Below, piece by piece: positions 33,089 through 42,746 of a DNA stretch of 64,000 nucleotides; the first letter of the stretch is position 1; every line of letters starts with the position of its first letter. Source of the DNA: Erythrobacteraceae bacterium (GTDB taxonomy: Bacteria; Pseudomonadota; Alphaproteobacteria; Sphingomonadales; Sphingomonadaceae). A program made the translations under genes and the position numbers. The notes under the pieces were generated by a model, which worked only from the letters and a program-made list of their open reading frames with translations, was not told the DNA's origin and did not search any database. Location: assembly GCA_024642525.1 (NCBI GenBank), contig JAHEAX010000003.1:1-64000 (forward strand), written 5' to 3'.

Positions 33089-34386
33089 CTGGCAAGCCAT
33101 CATCCCCCTTCAGCCCCAAAATAGTGCTGGCGCTGGTCCTGTTTGGCGCACTCGCCTTTTTCGCCACGCTTTATTTCATCGGCACTGGCCAGACCGGCGG
33201 GGAGAATGATGGCGGCGGCCATGCGGGGGGCAAGGGCATCAACGGCTATGCCGCACTTGCGGGTTTGCTGAAGGCAGAAGGGCATGATGTCAGCCTGTCG
33301 CGCAGCCCCGGCGCAATGGATGATTATGCCCTGCTGATGCTGACCCCGCCCATGGGCATGGATGCACAAGACCTGCAGGAAGTAGTGGCGAGCCGCAGCT
33401 ATCTTGGCCCGACCATCATCGTGCTGCCCAAATGGCAGGCCGCAGCCATACCCCAGCAGTGGGATGTCAAAAAGGATACAGGTTGGGTGGTGCTGGCAGG
33501 CGCGTTGGTGCCGCCATGGGCCAAGGACCTGAAAGGCGATCTCGCATTCGGCATTTCGGTTGGCGCGCTGGAACAAGGCGGGCCTGACTGGAGAGGGCCT
33601 GACTGGAGAGGGATGGGGCTGGCAGGAAAACTGCCCGATGCCGCGCAGTCCATGTCGGTTTTTGCCCCTCAGATCATCACGCTGGTCAGCAATTCGGAAG
33701 GTGAAACCATCGCCGGATATGTTGACAATGACGGATATTATCCTGCCCTCGCAGAAGCGGCAGGGGTTTCGCCGGGCGAATATGACGACAGGGACAGCGA
33801 CCGTTGGGGTGTCATCATCGTCGCCGAACCTGACCTGCTGAACAATTACGGCCTTGCTGACCGCAACCGCGCCATGCTGGCCAGCAAAATTGTCACCCTG
33901 GCCATGGAAGGCGAAGACCTGCCGATCATCTTCGACCTGACGCAAAGCGGGCTCGGCGGCGCGAAAAACCTGCTGACGCTGGCTTTCAAACCCCCATTCC
34001 TCGCAGCTACAATCTGCCTGATGCTGGCAATGTTGGTGGTGGGCTGGCGGGCATTCCGCAGGTTTGGCCCGCCTGTGGCCGAAGGGCGTGAAATCGCCTT
34101 TGGCAAACGCCAGCTGGTCGCCAATAGCGCCAGCCTCATCCAGCGGACCCGGCGGCTGCATCTGCTGTCTCTACCCTATGCCCGCATGATGCAGCAGCGG
34201 ATTGCCGCAGCGCTGGGCCTGCGCAAGGCGGAACCACAGGAAATCGACGCCATGCTGGCCCGCAGGCTGGATGGTGAACCTCGCTTCAGCCAGCTGGTCG
34301 AACAGCTGCGTTCCGCCCGCACACCGCAAGAATTGTTACGCGCTGCAACCGCGCTGAAATCCCTCGAAAGGAAACTTTCACGATGA
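33085..34386 (+). CDS. DUF4350 domain membrane protein
   Basis: A 433-residue protein with TM1 at about 12-30 ([20 protein letters not shown]), a large periplasmic domain (about 35-305) and TM2 at about 310-330 ([20 protein letters not shown]). A basic cytoplasmic tail of about 100 residues follows. The [21 protein letters not shown] start of the domain is typical of DUF4350 proteins in MoxR clusters. An in-frame 15-bp duplication (33580-33609) repeats GPDWR. Start and stop both overlap neighbours as ATGA, so the operon is tightly coupled. Confidence 0.8.
   Translation: MTGKPSSPFSPKIVLALVLFGALAFFATLYFIGTGQTGGENDGGGHAGGKGINGYAALAGLLKAEGHDVSLSRSPGAMDDYALLMLTPPMGMDAQDLQEVVASRSYLGPTIIVLPKWQAAAIPQQWDVKKDTGWVVLAGALVPPWAKDLKGDLAFGISVGALEQGGPDWRGPDWRGMGLAGKLPDAAQSMSVFAPQIITLVSNSEGETIAGYVDNDGYYPALAEAAGVSPGEYDDRDSDRWGVIIVAEPDLLNNYGLADRNRAMLASKIVTLAMEGEDLPIIFDLTQSGLGGAKNLLTLAFKPPFLAATICLMLAMLVVGWRAFRRFGPPVAEGREIAFGKRQLVANSASLIQRTRRLHLLSLPYARMMQQRIAAALGLRKAEPQEIDAMLARRLDGEPRFSQLVEQLRSARTPQELLRAATALKSLERKLSR
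33580..33609 (+). repeat. Perfect 15-bp tandem duplication inside the DUF4350 gene
   Basis: GGGCCTGACTGGAGA occurs twice back to back (33580-33594, 33595-33609), giving [11 protein letters not shown] in the periplasmic domain. The lack of any difference between copies suggests a recent event. Confidence 0.95.
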
Positions 34387-35345
34387 GCATGACCCTGGAA
34401 GATGTCCGCAAACTGGCAGCTGCCATCCGCAGTGAAGTGGCCAAGGCCATTGTCGGGCAGGAAGAGACAGTAGACCATCTGCTGGTCGCCCTGTTTGCGC
34501 AGGGCCACGTGCTGCTTGAAGGGCCGCCCGGCACTGCCAAGACATTCCTCGCGCAAAGTTTTGCGACAGCGCTGGGGCTTGATTTTGGCCGCATCCAGTT
34601 CACGCCAGATCTGCTGCCGGGCGATATCCTCGGTTCCAACCTGTTCAATTTCCAGACGAGCGAATTTTCGCTGACGCGTGGGCCGATCTTCTGCGACCTG
34701 CTGCTGGCGGATGAAATCAACCGCACGCCGCCCAAGACACAGGCAGCCCTGCTGGAAGCGATGCAGGAAAGGCGCGTGACACTGGACGGCGAAACGCATC
34801 CGCTGCCGCCCCGCTTCATGGTGGTGGCAACGCAGAACCCGATCGAGAACCAGGGCGTTTATCCGCTGCCCGAAGCCCAGCTCGACAGGTTTCTGTTCAA
34901 GCTGCTGGTGCCTTATCCCAGCGAGCAGGAAGAAGCCGCAATCGTTGCCCGTTTCGGCGACCGGCAAGGTCCGCCCCGCGCAGAAGATTTCGGCGTTTCT
35001 GCCGTGGCAGGGGCTGACCTGCTGGCGCAGGCGAATGCCGCAATCAGCGGTGTTACCGTGGCCGGCGAAATCATCGACTATATTGTCCGGCTGGTGCGTT
35101 CCACCCGCGAGAATTCCGACCTTACCACGGGTGCCAGCCCACGTGCGGCGGTTCTGCTGGCCAATGCCGCACGGGCACGCGCGGCATTGGAAGGGCGCGA
35201 TTATGCCATTCCTGACGATGTGAAGGCACTGGCGACTTCGGTCCTGCGCCACCGGCTGGTTCTTAGCCCCGCAGCTGAGATAGAGGGCCGCGAAGTGGAA
35301 ACACTGGTGGCTGAACTGGTCGAAACAACGCAGGCCCCGAGATAG
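34383..35345 (+). CDS. MoxR-family AAA+ ATPase
   Basis: A 320-residue MoxR ATPase. Walker A is GPPGTAKT (about residue 45); Walker B is [20 protein letters not shown]. Sensor 1 is [20 protein letters not shown] and the DRF arginine-finger region follows. The C-terminal lid has [11 protein letters not shown]. MoxR ATPases act as chaperones for protein complexes together with DUF58/VWA proteins encoded next door. The ATGA overlap with the DUF4350 gene and the DUF58 gene 14 bp downstream fix its place in the operon. Confidence 0.93.
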   Translation: MSMTLEDVRKLAAAIRSEVAKAIVGQEETVDHLLVALFAQGHVLLEGPPGTAKTFLAQSFATALGLDFGRIQFTPDLLPGDILGSNLFNFQTSEFSLTRGPIFCDLLLADEINRTPPKTQAALLEAMQERRVTLDGETHPLPPRFMVVATQNPIENQGVYPLPEAQLDRFLFKLLVPYPSEQEEAAIVARFGDRQGPPRAEDFGVSAVAGADLLAQANAAISGVTVAGEIIDYIVRLVRSTRENSDLTTGASPRAAVLLANAARARAALEGRDYAIPDDVKALATSVLRHRLVLSPAAEIEGREVETLVAELVETTQAPR

Positions 35346-35359
35346 ACACTGGCGGCGGT

Positions 35360-36688
35360 TTGACCTTCCCCATCATCCCCACGGCCCGCGCGGCCTGGCT
35401 TGCAGCGCTTGCTGCGCCGCTGGCAATTGTCATTGCGGCAGCGGCACCTGGTGCATGGGTGCTGGCACCGGCGGCAGGCGCGGCCTTGCTGGTGCTGGTG
35501 TTGCTGGACGGGCTGATTGCCGGACGGCTGGACGACTGGCAGCTTGTGGCGCCAGCCGATGCCGAAGTGGGCGAAGCCCTGAACCTGCGCATCATGGCCG
35601 ATATTACGCACCGCAACGGGTCATCTGTCCCGGAAGCCGCACTGGAATTCGACCCACGCCTCGGTTCTGGCGGGCGCTGCGCAATGGCGCTTCAATATGA
35701 TGCTGAAACCGCCAGCTGGCAGAGCAGCGCGTCCCTCGTGCCGCAGCGGCGCGGCACGGCGGCGATCACGCAGATGTGGCTGCGCTGGGCTGGCCCGCTG
35801 GGGCTGGGCGCAAGGCAGGTCAGCCAGATGCCCGGCAACACAGTGCGGGTGTGGCCCGATCTTGCCCCCATCCGCTCGCCGGAATTGCAGAATTACCTGC
35901 GCGATGCGCAATTCGGTCTGATTGCGCGGCGTATCCGCGGTGAAGGCACACAGTTTGAAGCCATGACCGAATACGAACCCGGCATGGACCGCCGCCGGAT
36001 CGACTGGAAAGCCAGCGCGCGCCACACCCGCCTCTATGCCCGCGAAAATGAGAGCGAACGCAACAACCAGATAGTATTTGCCTTCGATTGCGGACAGGCC
36101 ATGTGCGAAACTGTGGGCGGCCTGCCGCGGATTGACCGCGCGGTGACAGCCGCACTGACGGCCTCCTATGTGGCGTTGAAAGGCGGCGACAGGGTGGCAC
36201 TGTTCGGCTTTGCCCAGCGCCCCGAAGTCATCACGCCTTTTGTGGGCGATACCCGTGCATTTACCCAGCTGCAAAGCGCGGCGGCCAACCTCGATTATCA
36301 TGCAGAGGAACCCAATTTCACGCTGGCCATGGCAACATTGACGGCGCGGCTGCAACGCCGGTCACTGATCATCCTGTTTTCCGATTTCACGGACCCGACG
36401 GCAGCTGAACTGATGATTGAAAGTGTCGGCCGTCTGGTAAAGAAACACCTCGTGCTGTTTGTAACCATCGAGGATTCTGAAATTTCAGGGCTGACCGATG
36501 CCGACCCCGATAACCTTCACACAATGGCGATGGCCGTCAGCGCCGACACGCTGGCACGGCAGAGGATGCTGGTGCTGGAACGGCTGCGCCAGATGGGCGT
36601 CGATATCATCGAAGCGCCGTGGGAAAAGATCGGCTACCGGCTGATCGACCGCTATCTTTCCATCAAGCGGGCAGGAACCATCGGATGA
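35360..36688 (+). CDS. DUF58 domain protein (MoxR partner)
   Basis: A 442-residue protein with two N-terminal membrane helices (about 10-28 and 32-50), a beta-rich middle, and the DUF58 core at about 200-225 (FEAMTEYEPGMDRRRIDWKA, then SARHTRLYAREN). A von Willebrand A-like fold follows with VFAFDCGQAM in place of a full MIDAS DxSxS. A TTG at 35360 is the start; no ATG is available before the first helix. DUF58 proteins are thought to be clients or partners of MoxR. The stop overlaps the next start (ATGA). Confidence 0.85.
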   Translation: MTFPIIPTARAAWLAALAAPLAIVIAAAAPGAWVLAPAAGAALLVLVLLDGLIAGRLDDWQLVAPADAEVGEALNLRIMADITHRNGSSVPEAALEFDPRLGSGGRCAMALQYDAETASWQSSASLVPQRRGTAAITQMWLRWAGPLGLGARQVSQMPGNTVRVWPDLAPIRSPELQNYLRDAQFGLIARRIRGEGTQFEAMTEYEPGMDRRRIDWKASARHTRLYARENESERNNQIVFAFDCGQAMCETVGGLPRIDRAVTAALTASYVALKGGDRVALFGFAQRPEVITPFVGDTRAFTQLQSAAANLDYHAEEPNFTLAMATLTARLQRRSLIILFSDFTDPTAAELMIESVGRLVKKHLVLFVTIEDSEISGLTDADPDNLHTMAMAVSADTLARQRMLVLERLRQMGVDIIEAPWEKIGYRLIDRYLSIKRAGTIG

Positions 36689-37758
36689 AGGCACCTGTCC
36701 TGAGAAACCTGTTTCGCAAACAGGCGATCGAAATGCCGCCCGCAATCGAGGCGGCAGCCCTGCGGTCCGACAGGTTCCGGCTTGAACGCGAGCCTGAATG
36801 GCGGCGGCTGGAAGCTATTTTGAACCGCATGGAAAAGGGGCGGCTGCGCTCTATCCCCGACGAAGATGTGCTGGCCCTGCCCGCGCTATATCGCATGGCG
36901 GCTTCCAGCCTTTCAGTTGCACGGGAGACATCGCTCGACAAATCGACGCTGACCTATCTGGAATCGCTGGTCCAGCGCGCATGGTTCCAGGTTTATCGGC
37001 CCCAGCAGGGTTTTCTCGGCTGGCTGCGCGGTTTTCTGGGTGGCGGGCTTAGCCGGTCGGTCCAGCAAATCTGGCTGGATATCTGCATTGCACTGGCCGC
37101 CATGATCGCAGGCACCATCACAGGATGGCTGCTCGTTTCCCGCGATCAGGAATGGTATTATGCGTTGGTACCCACAGGCTTCACCGACAGCCGCGTGCCC
37201 GGTGCCACGCGCGAGGTGTTGCTGGAGAGTCTGGCCGTGCAGCAGGATGCGCAAGGGCTGAGCGCATTTGCCGCTTATCTGTTCAGCAATAATGCGGGCG
37301 TCTCCATCCTCGCTTTTGCGCTAGGCTTTGCCTTTGGCGTGCCATCCCTGTTGCTGCTGGTGCATAATATGGCTGTACTGGGCGCGATGTGGTGGCTCTT
37401 TTCAGATGCTGGGCTGAGCTGGGAATTCGCCGCCTGGCTGAGCGTGCATGGCACCACTGAACTGTTCGCGATCCTGCTGGCAGGGGCAGCGGGCATTCAT
37501 ATCGGGCGGGCAATGGCGTTCCCCGGTTCGCGGTCGATCATGGCGGCAGCAGCGCAAAGTGGCCGGCGTGCGGCACAGGTAATGGCAGGCGTGGTGCTGA
37601 TGCTGATGGTTGCAGCCCTGCTCGAAGCATTCCCGCGCCAGTTGCTGGGCATGAACGAACGCTTTCTTATCGGCGGCAGTATGCTGGCCATCTGGGTCAC
37701 CTATTTCTTCGCGCTTCGCCCCGCCAAGCCGCCTTTTTTGCCAGAGCCGCGCGAATGA
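36685..37758 (+). CDS. SpoIIM-family (stage II sporulation protein M-like) membrane protein
   Basis: A 357-residue protein. A cytoplasmic N-terminal part to about residue 125 carries WRRLEAILNRMEKG. Membrane helices follow at about 130-152, 208-232, 234-255, 260-280, 290-312 and 325-345. The FSNNAGVSILAFALGFAFGVPSLLLL piece (read in parts) is the signature of SpoIIM-like proteins. The family is not restricted to spore formers; in Gram-negatives it travels with MoxR, DUF58 and RDD genes. Its role may be an envelope export or remodelling function, which is inference. It overlaps both neighbours by 4 bp. Confidence 0.85.
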   Translation: MKAPVLRNLFRKQAIEMPPAIEAAALRSDRFRLEREPEWRRLEAILNRMEKGRLRSIPDEDVLALPALYRMAASSLSVARETSLDKSTLTYLESLVQRAWFQVYRPQQGFLGWLRGFLGGGLSRSVQQIWLDICIALAAMIAGTITGWLLVSRDQEWYYALVPTGFTDSRVPGATREVLLESLAVQQDAQGLSAFAAYLFSNNAGVSILAFALGFAFGVPSLLLLVHNMAVLGAMWWLFSDAGLSWEFAAWLSVHGTTELFAILLAGAAGIHIGRAMAFPGSRSIMAAAAQSGRRAAQVMAGVVLMLMVAALLEAFPRQLLGMNERFLIGGSMLAIWVTYFFALRPAKPPFLPEPRE

Positions 37759-38675
37759 ACCGCCCTTCACAACAGGTAGGCCGGTTGGTGGCTGAAAGGC
37801 GGCGGCGCATGGTGATAACGCCCGAGGGCATTGCCCTGCCTTTCACCATCGGTTCGCGCTCTGCCCGGTTTGGCGCGCTGATGATCGACTTCATGATTAT
37901 CGGCTTCACCCTGATGCTGGTGACTGCATTGCTGTTGTGGATGTTTGGCGGGCTGCTTTCGTCCATGGGCAGTTCGCAAGGCATGAATGGCCCGGTCGAA
38001 TTTCTGGTCATCTTCTATTTCCTGCTGCTGTTTGTCGCCCGCTACGGCTATTTCCTCGCGTTCGAGATGGGGCCGCGCGGGGCCACACCGGGCAAACGCC
38101 TGCTTGGCATCAGGGTAGCGGCGCGTGACGGGGGGCGGCTGACGGCAGAAGCGGTTATTGCCCGCAACCTGCTGCGCGATATCGAGATATTTCTGCCGCT
38201 GGTGTTCATTTTTTCGGCCCCCAGCGGCGAAGGCGGGCCTGCGGGCCTTGCCGCCATGGCATGGTTTGCCTGCTTCATGCTGTTTGCCGTGTTCAACAAG
38301 GACGCGATGCGCGCAGGCGACCTGATTGCAGGAACATGGGTGGTAGAAGCCCCGCGCACCAAATTGGCAGAAGCCCTTTCCACCACCACCGCCGCTGCCA
38401 GCGGCACCAGCGATGTGACGGGCGCAAAATACAGTTTCGGGGAAGCTGAACTTGCGGTCTATGGTGAATATGAATTGCAGACCCTGGAACGTATCCTGCG
38501 CGATGGAAACGAGGAAGCGATAGGCAAGGTGGCCGAGACAATCTGCCGCAAGATCGGCTGGACCGCAGGCACCGGCGATGAACGCGCCTTCCTTGAATCC
38601 TTTTACGCCCAATTGCGGGCCAGGCTGGAAGGCGGCATGCGTTTCGGGCGGCGCAAGGCCGACAAGCATTCGTGA
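37755..38675 (+). CDS. RDD family membrane protein
   Basis: A 306-residue protein. The RDD domain covers about residues 25-200, with the Arg in RSARFGALMIDFMIIGF and further helices at about 45-70, 80-100, 140-160 and 165-180. GATPGKRLLGIRV is a family hallmark. A cytoplasmic C-terminal part of about 100 residues follows. RDD proteins are of uncertain function, and some are transporters of compatible solutes or Na+/H+. The start overlaps the SpoIIM-like gene (ATGA). Confidence 0.85.
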   Translation: MNRPSQQVGRLVAERRRRMVITPEGIALPFTIGSRSARFGALMIDFMIIGFTLMLVTALLLWMFGGLLSSMGSSQGMNGPVEFLVIFYFLLLFVARYGYFLAFEMGPRGATPGKRLLGIRVAARDGGRLTAEAVIARNLLRDIEIFLPLVFIFSAPSGEGGPAGLAAMAWFACFMLFAVFNKDAMRAGDLIAGTWVVEAPRTKLAEALSTTTAAASGTSDVTGAKYSFGEAELAVYGEYELQTLERILRDGNEEAIGKVAETICRKIGWTAGTGDERAFLESFYAQLRARLEGGMRFGRRKADKHS

Positions 38676-38686
38676 AGGGGAAGATG

Positions 38687-39622
38687 ATGCAGATGGATCG
38701 CCGCAACCTGATACTGGGTTCTGCCGCCAGCGCGCTGGCCGCCGCCGTTCTGCCTGCCTGCGTCCCCATCGATACCAGCCGGCCCGGACGGCTGGCAGCA
38801 AAATTGCGCATCATCGAAGCTGCGTCAGGCGGCGCGCTGGGCGTCAGCGTGCGCCACATAGGCACCGGCCAGACGCTGGAATATCGGGCGGACCAGCTGT
38901 TTGCCCATTGTTCGTCATTCAAGATGTCGCTGGCCGCGATGGTGATGAAGATGGGGCAGGACGGCCAGATTGATCCGTCACAGCGGGTACGCTGGACACA
39001 AAGCGACCTGATGGCGGTTTCCCCCTTCACCACCAGCCGCCTGGATCAGGGCGCGACCATGCTGGAACTGGCCGAATTCACCCAGAAATATAGCGACAAT
39101 GCCGCGGCAAATATACTGCTGGGCAGGCTGGGCGGGCCAGCCGCGCTGACACGGTTCTGGCGATCGATCGGCGATGAAACCAGCCGGCTGGACCGGACCG
39201 AGCCATCGCTCAACAATGTCCCGCCGGGCGAAGTGCGCGACACCACCACGCCCCATGCAATGGCGATGACGGTGGAGAAAATCCTCTTCGGCGATGTCCT
39301 GTCAGCGCAGAACCGCGCGCTGTTGCAACAATGGATGGTGGACACGCCCACCGGCGCACGGCGGGTGCGGGCGGGCCTGCCTGAAAGCTGGCGCGCAGGC
39401 GACAAGACCGGCACATCCATCGTCCCGACAATTGGCGGCATCTATGTCGATATCGGCTTTGCTTCGCCCGCGGGCGTTGCAGACCAGCGGCAGGCGCTGA
39501 CATTTGCCACCTATTTCCGCACGATCAGGCCGCAGACGGACATGGACCCGGCATCAGAAGACGTGCTGGCGCAGGTGGGCCGGGTCATCGCCCAGTTTTC
39601 CGAGACAATCGGCGTTTACTAA
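38687..39622 (+). CDS. Class A beta-lactamase, probable Tat-exported lipoprotein
   Basis: A 311-residue serine beta-lactamase. Motifs in order: Ser76-Ser-Phe-Lys79 (SxxK), Ser136-Asp-Asn138 (SDN), Glu172 in EPSLN (ExxLN, omega loop), and Lys240-Thr-Gly (KTG). All class A catalytic residues are therefore present. The signal has twin arginines (MDRRNLILGSAASALAAAV) and ends LPAC with Cys25, so it may be a Tat substrate and a lipoprotein, though Pro before Ala-Cys is unusual. AAGGGG is five to six bases before ATG 38687; ATG 38684 or 38693, or GTG 38672 overlapping the RDD stop, are alternatives. It is the last gene of the MoxR operon. Spectrum cannot be predicted. Confidence 0.88.
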   Translation: MQMDRRNLILGSAASALAAAVLPACVPIDTSRPGRLAAKLRIIEAASGGALGVSVRHIGTGQTLEYRADQLFAHCSSFKMSLAAMVMKMGQDGQIDPSQRVRWTQSDLMAVSPFTTSRLDQGATMLELAEFTQKYSDNAAANILLGRLGGPAALTRFWRSIGDETSRLDRTEPSLNNVPPGEVRDTTTPHAMAMTVEKILFGDVLSAQNRALLQQWMVDTPTGARRVRAGLPESWRAGDKTGTSIVPTIGGIYVDIGFASPAGVADQRQALTFATYFRTIRPQTDMDPASEDVLAQVGRVIAQFSETIGVY

Positions 39623-39652
39623 CAGTCTGGCAAAGCCGCGCCGCGCAAAGCG

Positions 39653-40660
39653 TCAGTCGCCGGGAAAAATCGCCACTTCGTTGACGCCTTCGCTGGTGGC
39701 GCGGCCCCGATACATGCCTTGCGTGTTGAACGAGAACACCGCGTCCCCTGCTGGCGTCACCACGATCACGCCGCCATCACCGCCCAGTTCCTTCACTTCT
39801 GCCATGACCCTGTCCGCAGCGGTCTGCGGGTCTTCCTTTGCGAGGCGCATACGGGTGCAGATTTCATGGGCAACGCCAGCGCGGATGAAATATTCCCCCG
39901 CGCCCGTCGCCGATACGGCGCATGACCGGTTGTCAGCATAGGTTCCGGCACCGATTATCGGCGCATCGCCAATCCGGCCCCAGCGTTTGCCCGTCAGCCC
40001 GCCGGTAGATGTGCCGGCCGCAACATTGCCATGCATATCCAGCGCAACTGCGCCCACCGTGCCATATTTATGGTCCACATCGAAAGCGGTCAGTTTCTGG
40101 GCTTTCAATCGCTCCAGCGAATCCCTGCGCGGCTGGGTAGCAAACCATTCAGGCGGTGCTGTTTCCAGACCGTGTTCGGCTGCAAATTCCTCTGCGCCGG
40201 CCCCGCTCAGAAAAACATGGCGCCCGTCCTTCATCACTGCATCGGCCAGCAAAATCGGATGGCGCACAGATTTTACGCCCGTAACAGCCCCTGCCGAACG
40301 GTTGCGCCCGTCCATCACGGCAGCGTCGAGCTCGTTATCACCTTCCCAGGTGAACACCGCGCCTCGTCCGGCGTTGAATTTGGGGTCATCTTCCATGATG
40401 ACGATGGCGGCCTGCACGGCCTCCATCGCGGTGCCGCCATCACGCAGGACGGCAGAACCAGCATCCAGCGCCACTTGCAGCGCGGCGCGGTAATCGGCCT
40501 GCTGCTGCGGGGTCATCTTGTCCCTGTCCATCGTGCCTGCCCCGCCATGTATGGCGATGCTCCATGCCTGATGGTGAACGGTGTTATCCTGGGCGTTGGC
40601 TGAAATGGATGTCATCATGCCTGCAAGACCCAGAGCGAGTGCGGGGAGGAGATATTTCAT
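39653..40660 (-). CDS. Isoaspartyl peptidase/L-asparaginase (Ntn hydrolase), secreted
   Basis: A 335-residue plant-type asparaginase of the Ntn-hydrolase fold. The nucleophile freed by autocleavage is Thr201 in HKYGTVGAVALD. IAIHGGAGT near residue 37 and GTSTGGLTGKRWGRIGDAPI are also conserved. A cleavable signal peptide (MKYLLPALALGLAGMMTSI, cut near ANA-Q) sends it to the periplasm. It hydrolyses isoaspartyl dipeptides and asparagine. ATG 40660 is chosen for the signal peptide; the frame continues upstream without purpose. It converges on the beta-lactamase gene. Confidence 0.92.
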   Translation of the reverse strand: MKYLLPALALGLAGMMTSISANAQDNTVHHQAWSIAIHGGAGTMDRDKMTPQQQADYRAALQVALDAGSAVLRDGGTAMEAVQAAIVIMEDDPKFNAGRGAVFTWEGDNELDAAVMDGRNRSAGAVTGVKSVRHPILLADAVMKDGRHVFLSGAGAEEFAAEHGLETAPPEWFATQPRRDSLERLKAQKLTAFDVDHKYGTVGAVALDMHGNVAAGTSTGGLTGKRWGRIGDAPIIGAGTYADNRSCAVSATGAGEYFIRAGVAHEICTRMRLAKEDPQTAADRVMAEVKELGGDGGVIVVTPAGDAVFSFNTQGMYRGRATSEGVNEVAIFPGD

Positions 40661-40799
40661 GCACCGGTTGCTAGCACACAATCGGCCCATGAAAAGCCCG
40701 CCCCAGAGGAGGTTATCCACTTACCGCGCAGCGCATTTTTCCGAAAAACGGCCAACCATGCTATTCTGTGCGCAATAAAATGAAGGGGGAGACTTATTT

Positions 40800-42014
40800 A
40801 TGCAAATAGGAAGATACCGTTTCGACGAAGAAGTGGCGATGCAGGTTATCGAGAAACTTGGCCTCGCGCTTGTAATCCTGATTGCGACATGGGCCTTGGC
40901 GAAGGCAGCCAAATGGGCATTTGCCAAGCTGGTCGACAATGTCAGCTTCTTTCAACGCAATACCGGCAGCGGCAAGAGCCTTGGCGAAAGCCTCGGTTCC
41001 ATCGTCAGCCTGCTGATCTGGCTGTTCGGCCTGCTCGGCATCCTTCAGGTGTTCGAACTGGGCGGCGTGATGAGCCCGGTCCAGACACTGCTTAATTCCA
41101 TCATGGGCTTTGTTCCCAATCTGGTTGGCGCGGGCCTGTTGTTCTTTGTCGGCCTGATGATTGCCAAGATTGTCCGCGATATTACCATCACTGCCCTGCA
41201 GACGGTGGATTTCGACAAATGGGCCAATCGCGGCGGGGTTGAAAATGCCACGGGCAACAGCGCCATTTCCAGGACGATCGGCACGATCATATATGCATTG
41301 ATCGTCATCTTCGTTTCGATCCTGGCGCTTGATACTCTGGGGCTGGAAAGTGTTTCGGCGCCTGCCAGCAACATGCTGCAACTGGTGTTCAACGCCATTC
41401 CCAATGTCATCGGCGCGGCAATCCTGCTGGGCATCGGCTATATGATCAGCAAATTTGTTGCCAACATCATGGCAGAAGTGCTGACCGGCCTTGGTGTCGA
41501 CCGTGCGCTGGGCGCGACCGAATTGCTGCCCGAAGGCACGACGGCAACAGGCGTATTGGCCCGCGTGGCGCAAATTGCCATCGTGCTGTTTTTCGCCATT
41601 GCCGCGACGCGGATGCTCGGCTTTATCGAACTGACGGCCATTCTGGACGAAGTGCTGGTATTGGGCGGAAGGGTCATCTTCGGCGCAGTGGTCATCGGGC
41701 TGGGCTTCCTCATCGCAAACCTGCTGGCGCGGGTGCTGGGCGGTGCAGGCAGTTCATCCATGGCGGGCAACATCGTCAAATGGTCCACCATCATCCTGTT
41801 CACCTTCATGGGCCTGCAATATACCGGCGTCGGTGACATCATCACCGAAACGGCATTTACCGCTATCGTGGTAGGCATGTCGGTGGCTGGCGCACTGGCC
41901 TTCGGCCTTGGCGGCCGCGAATGGGCAGCGCGCAAGCTGGAACAGATGGATAGTGGCAGCGCAGCTGCGCCGCCCAAGCCCAAGGCCCGCAAGTCAGGCC
42001 CGGTGGGCGACTGA
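40800..42014 (+). CDS. MscS-type mechanosensitive channel-like protein with repeated TM helices (CmpX-like)
   Basis: A 404-residue membrane protein with repeated conserved TM-helix units (about residues 15-35, 65-88, 95-125, 160-180, 190-215, 255-275, 285-310 and 345-370). GVGDIITETAFTAIVVGMSV, then ALAFGLGGREWA near the end resemble the MscS pore-lining helix followed by the AFGLG turn. The usual cytoplasmic vestibule is missing, as in CmpX-type proteins. It probably acts in the inner membrane in osmotic or envelope stress. GAAGGGG lies upstream of the ATG. Confidence 0.78.
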   Translation: MQIGRYRFDEEVAMQVIEKLGLALVILIATWALAKAAKWAFAKLVDNVSFFQRNTGSGKSLGESLGSIVSLLIWLFGLLGILQVFELGGVMSPVQTLLNSIMGFVPNLVGAGLLFFVGLMIAKIVRDITITALQTVDFDKWANRGGVENATGNSAISRTIGTIIYALIVIFVSILALDTLGLESVSAPASNMLQLVFNAIPNVIGAAILLGIGYMISKFVANIMAEVLTGLGVDRALGATELLPEGTTATGVLARVAQIAIVLFFAIAATRMLGFIELTAILDEVLVLGGRVIFGAVVIGLGFLIANLLARVLGGAGSSSMAGNIVKWSTIILFTFMGLQYTGVGDIITETAFTAIVVGMSVAGALAFGLGGREWAARKLEQMDSGSAAAPPKPKARKSGPVGD

Positions 42015-42072
42015 CACCGGAACCGGACAACCGGGCTTCTCTGCTGCTTCTATTGAGCGCAGAAAGATAGTA

Positions 42073-42100
42073 GGGGCGCAGGATCATGATCCTGCGCCCC
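42073..42100. repeat. Perfect 28-bp palindrome straddling a start codon
   Basis: GGGGCGCAGGATCA (42073-42086) is followed directly by its exact reverse complement TGATCCTGCGCCCC (42087-42100). The ATG of the next GNAT gene (42086-42088) is at the dyad centre. A GCTTCTTTGG follows, so it could serve as terminator of the channel gene, and it would hide the GNAT start when folded. Confidence 0.85.
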
Positions 42101-42601
42101 GCTTCTTTGGCAGATGCCACTGCCCTTGCCGCCCTTGGCCGGACCAGTTTCTGCGCGGCTTTCGACGGGCTATATTCACAAGAAGACCTCGATATTTTTC
42201 TTGAGCAAAGCTATGCCGAAGATGTCGTGGCGGGCGAGATTGCCAATGACGATTTCGTGCATTGCCTGGCCATGGACGGGGAAATGCTGGTCGGCTTCTG
42301 CAAGCTGGCGCTGAACGACTATTATTCAGGCCATTCCGATGCGAAAAATCCGCTGGTTCTGGTGCAGCTTTATACGGCGCCCGAAATGACGGGGGCCGGC
42401 ATTGGCGCTACGCTGATGGACTGGGCGATTGACGAAGCGCGCCGGCAGGGACATGATGCCATCCAGCTGTCGGTATATAGCGAGAATTTCGGCGCGCAGC
42501 GATTTTACCAGCGATATGGCTTTACCAAGATCGCCGACATCCATTTCCAGGTTGGCAGCCAGCTGGACGAGGAATTCCTCTTCGAACTGCGCCTCGCCTA
42601 G
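42086..42601 (+). CDS. GNAT family N-acetyltransferase
   Basis: A 171-residue GNAT with the usual MILRPASLADA start. Strand VLVQLYTAPEMTGAGIGATL holds the acetyl-CoA loop at about residues 92-112, and YSENFGAQRFYQRYGFTKI ends the fold. The substrate is unknown; similar proteins act on spermidine or ribosomal targets. Its start codon is in the centre of a perfect palindrome, and no ribosome site precedes it, so translation may be weak or regulated. Confidence 0.8.
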   Translation: MILRPASLADATALAALGRTSFCAAFDGLYSQEDLDIFLEQSYAEDVVAGEIANDDFVHCLAMDGEMLVGFCKLALNDYYSGHSDAKNPLVLVQLYTAPEMTGAGIGATLMDWAIDEARRQGHDAIQLSVYSENFGAQRFYQRYGFTKIADIHFQVGSQLDEEFLFELRLA

Positions 42602-42746
42602 GGTCAGGCAAATTTTCGGCCCGCAGGAACCTTACGGCCCACCATTGCTTGAGGATTCACATGCCCGCGCATAACGCGCGCGCCACAATTTGCGCGTCAG
42701 CTTTCGGGATAGTCCCGCGGCTCTGCTCAAGGAAACCGTTTGGGAC

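Noticed and set aside
42627-42660. GGAAC before the PAS-HWE kinase as an EcfG promoter
   Set aside because: At N16 or N17 the -10 reads GCTT or CTTG, with too many mismatches to CGTT.
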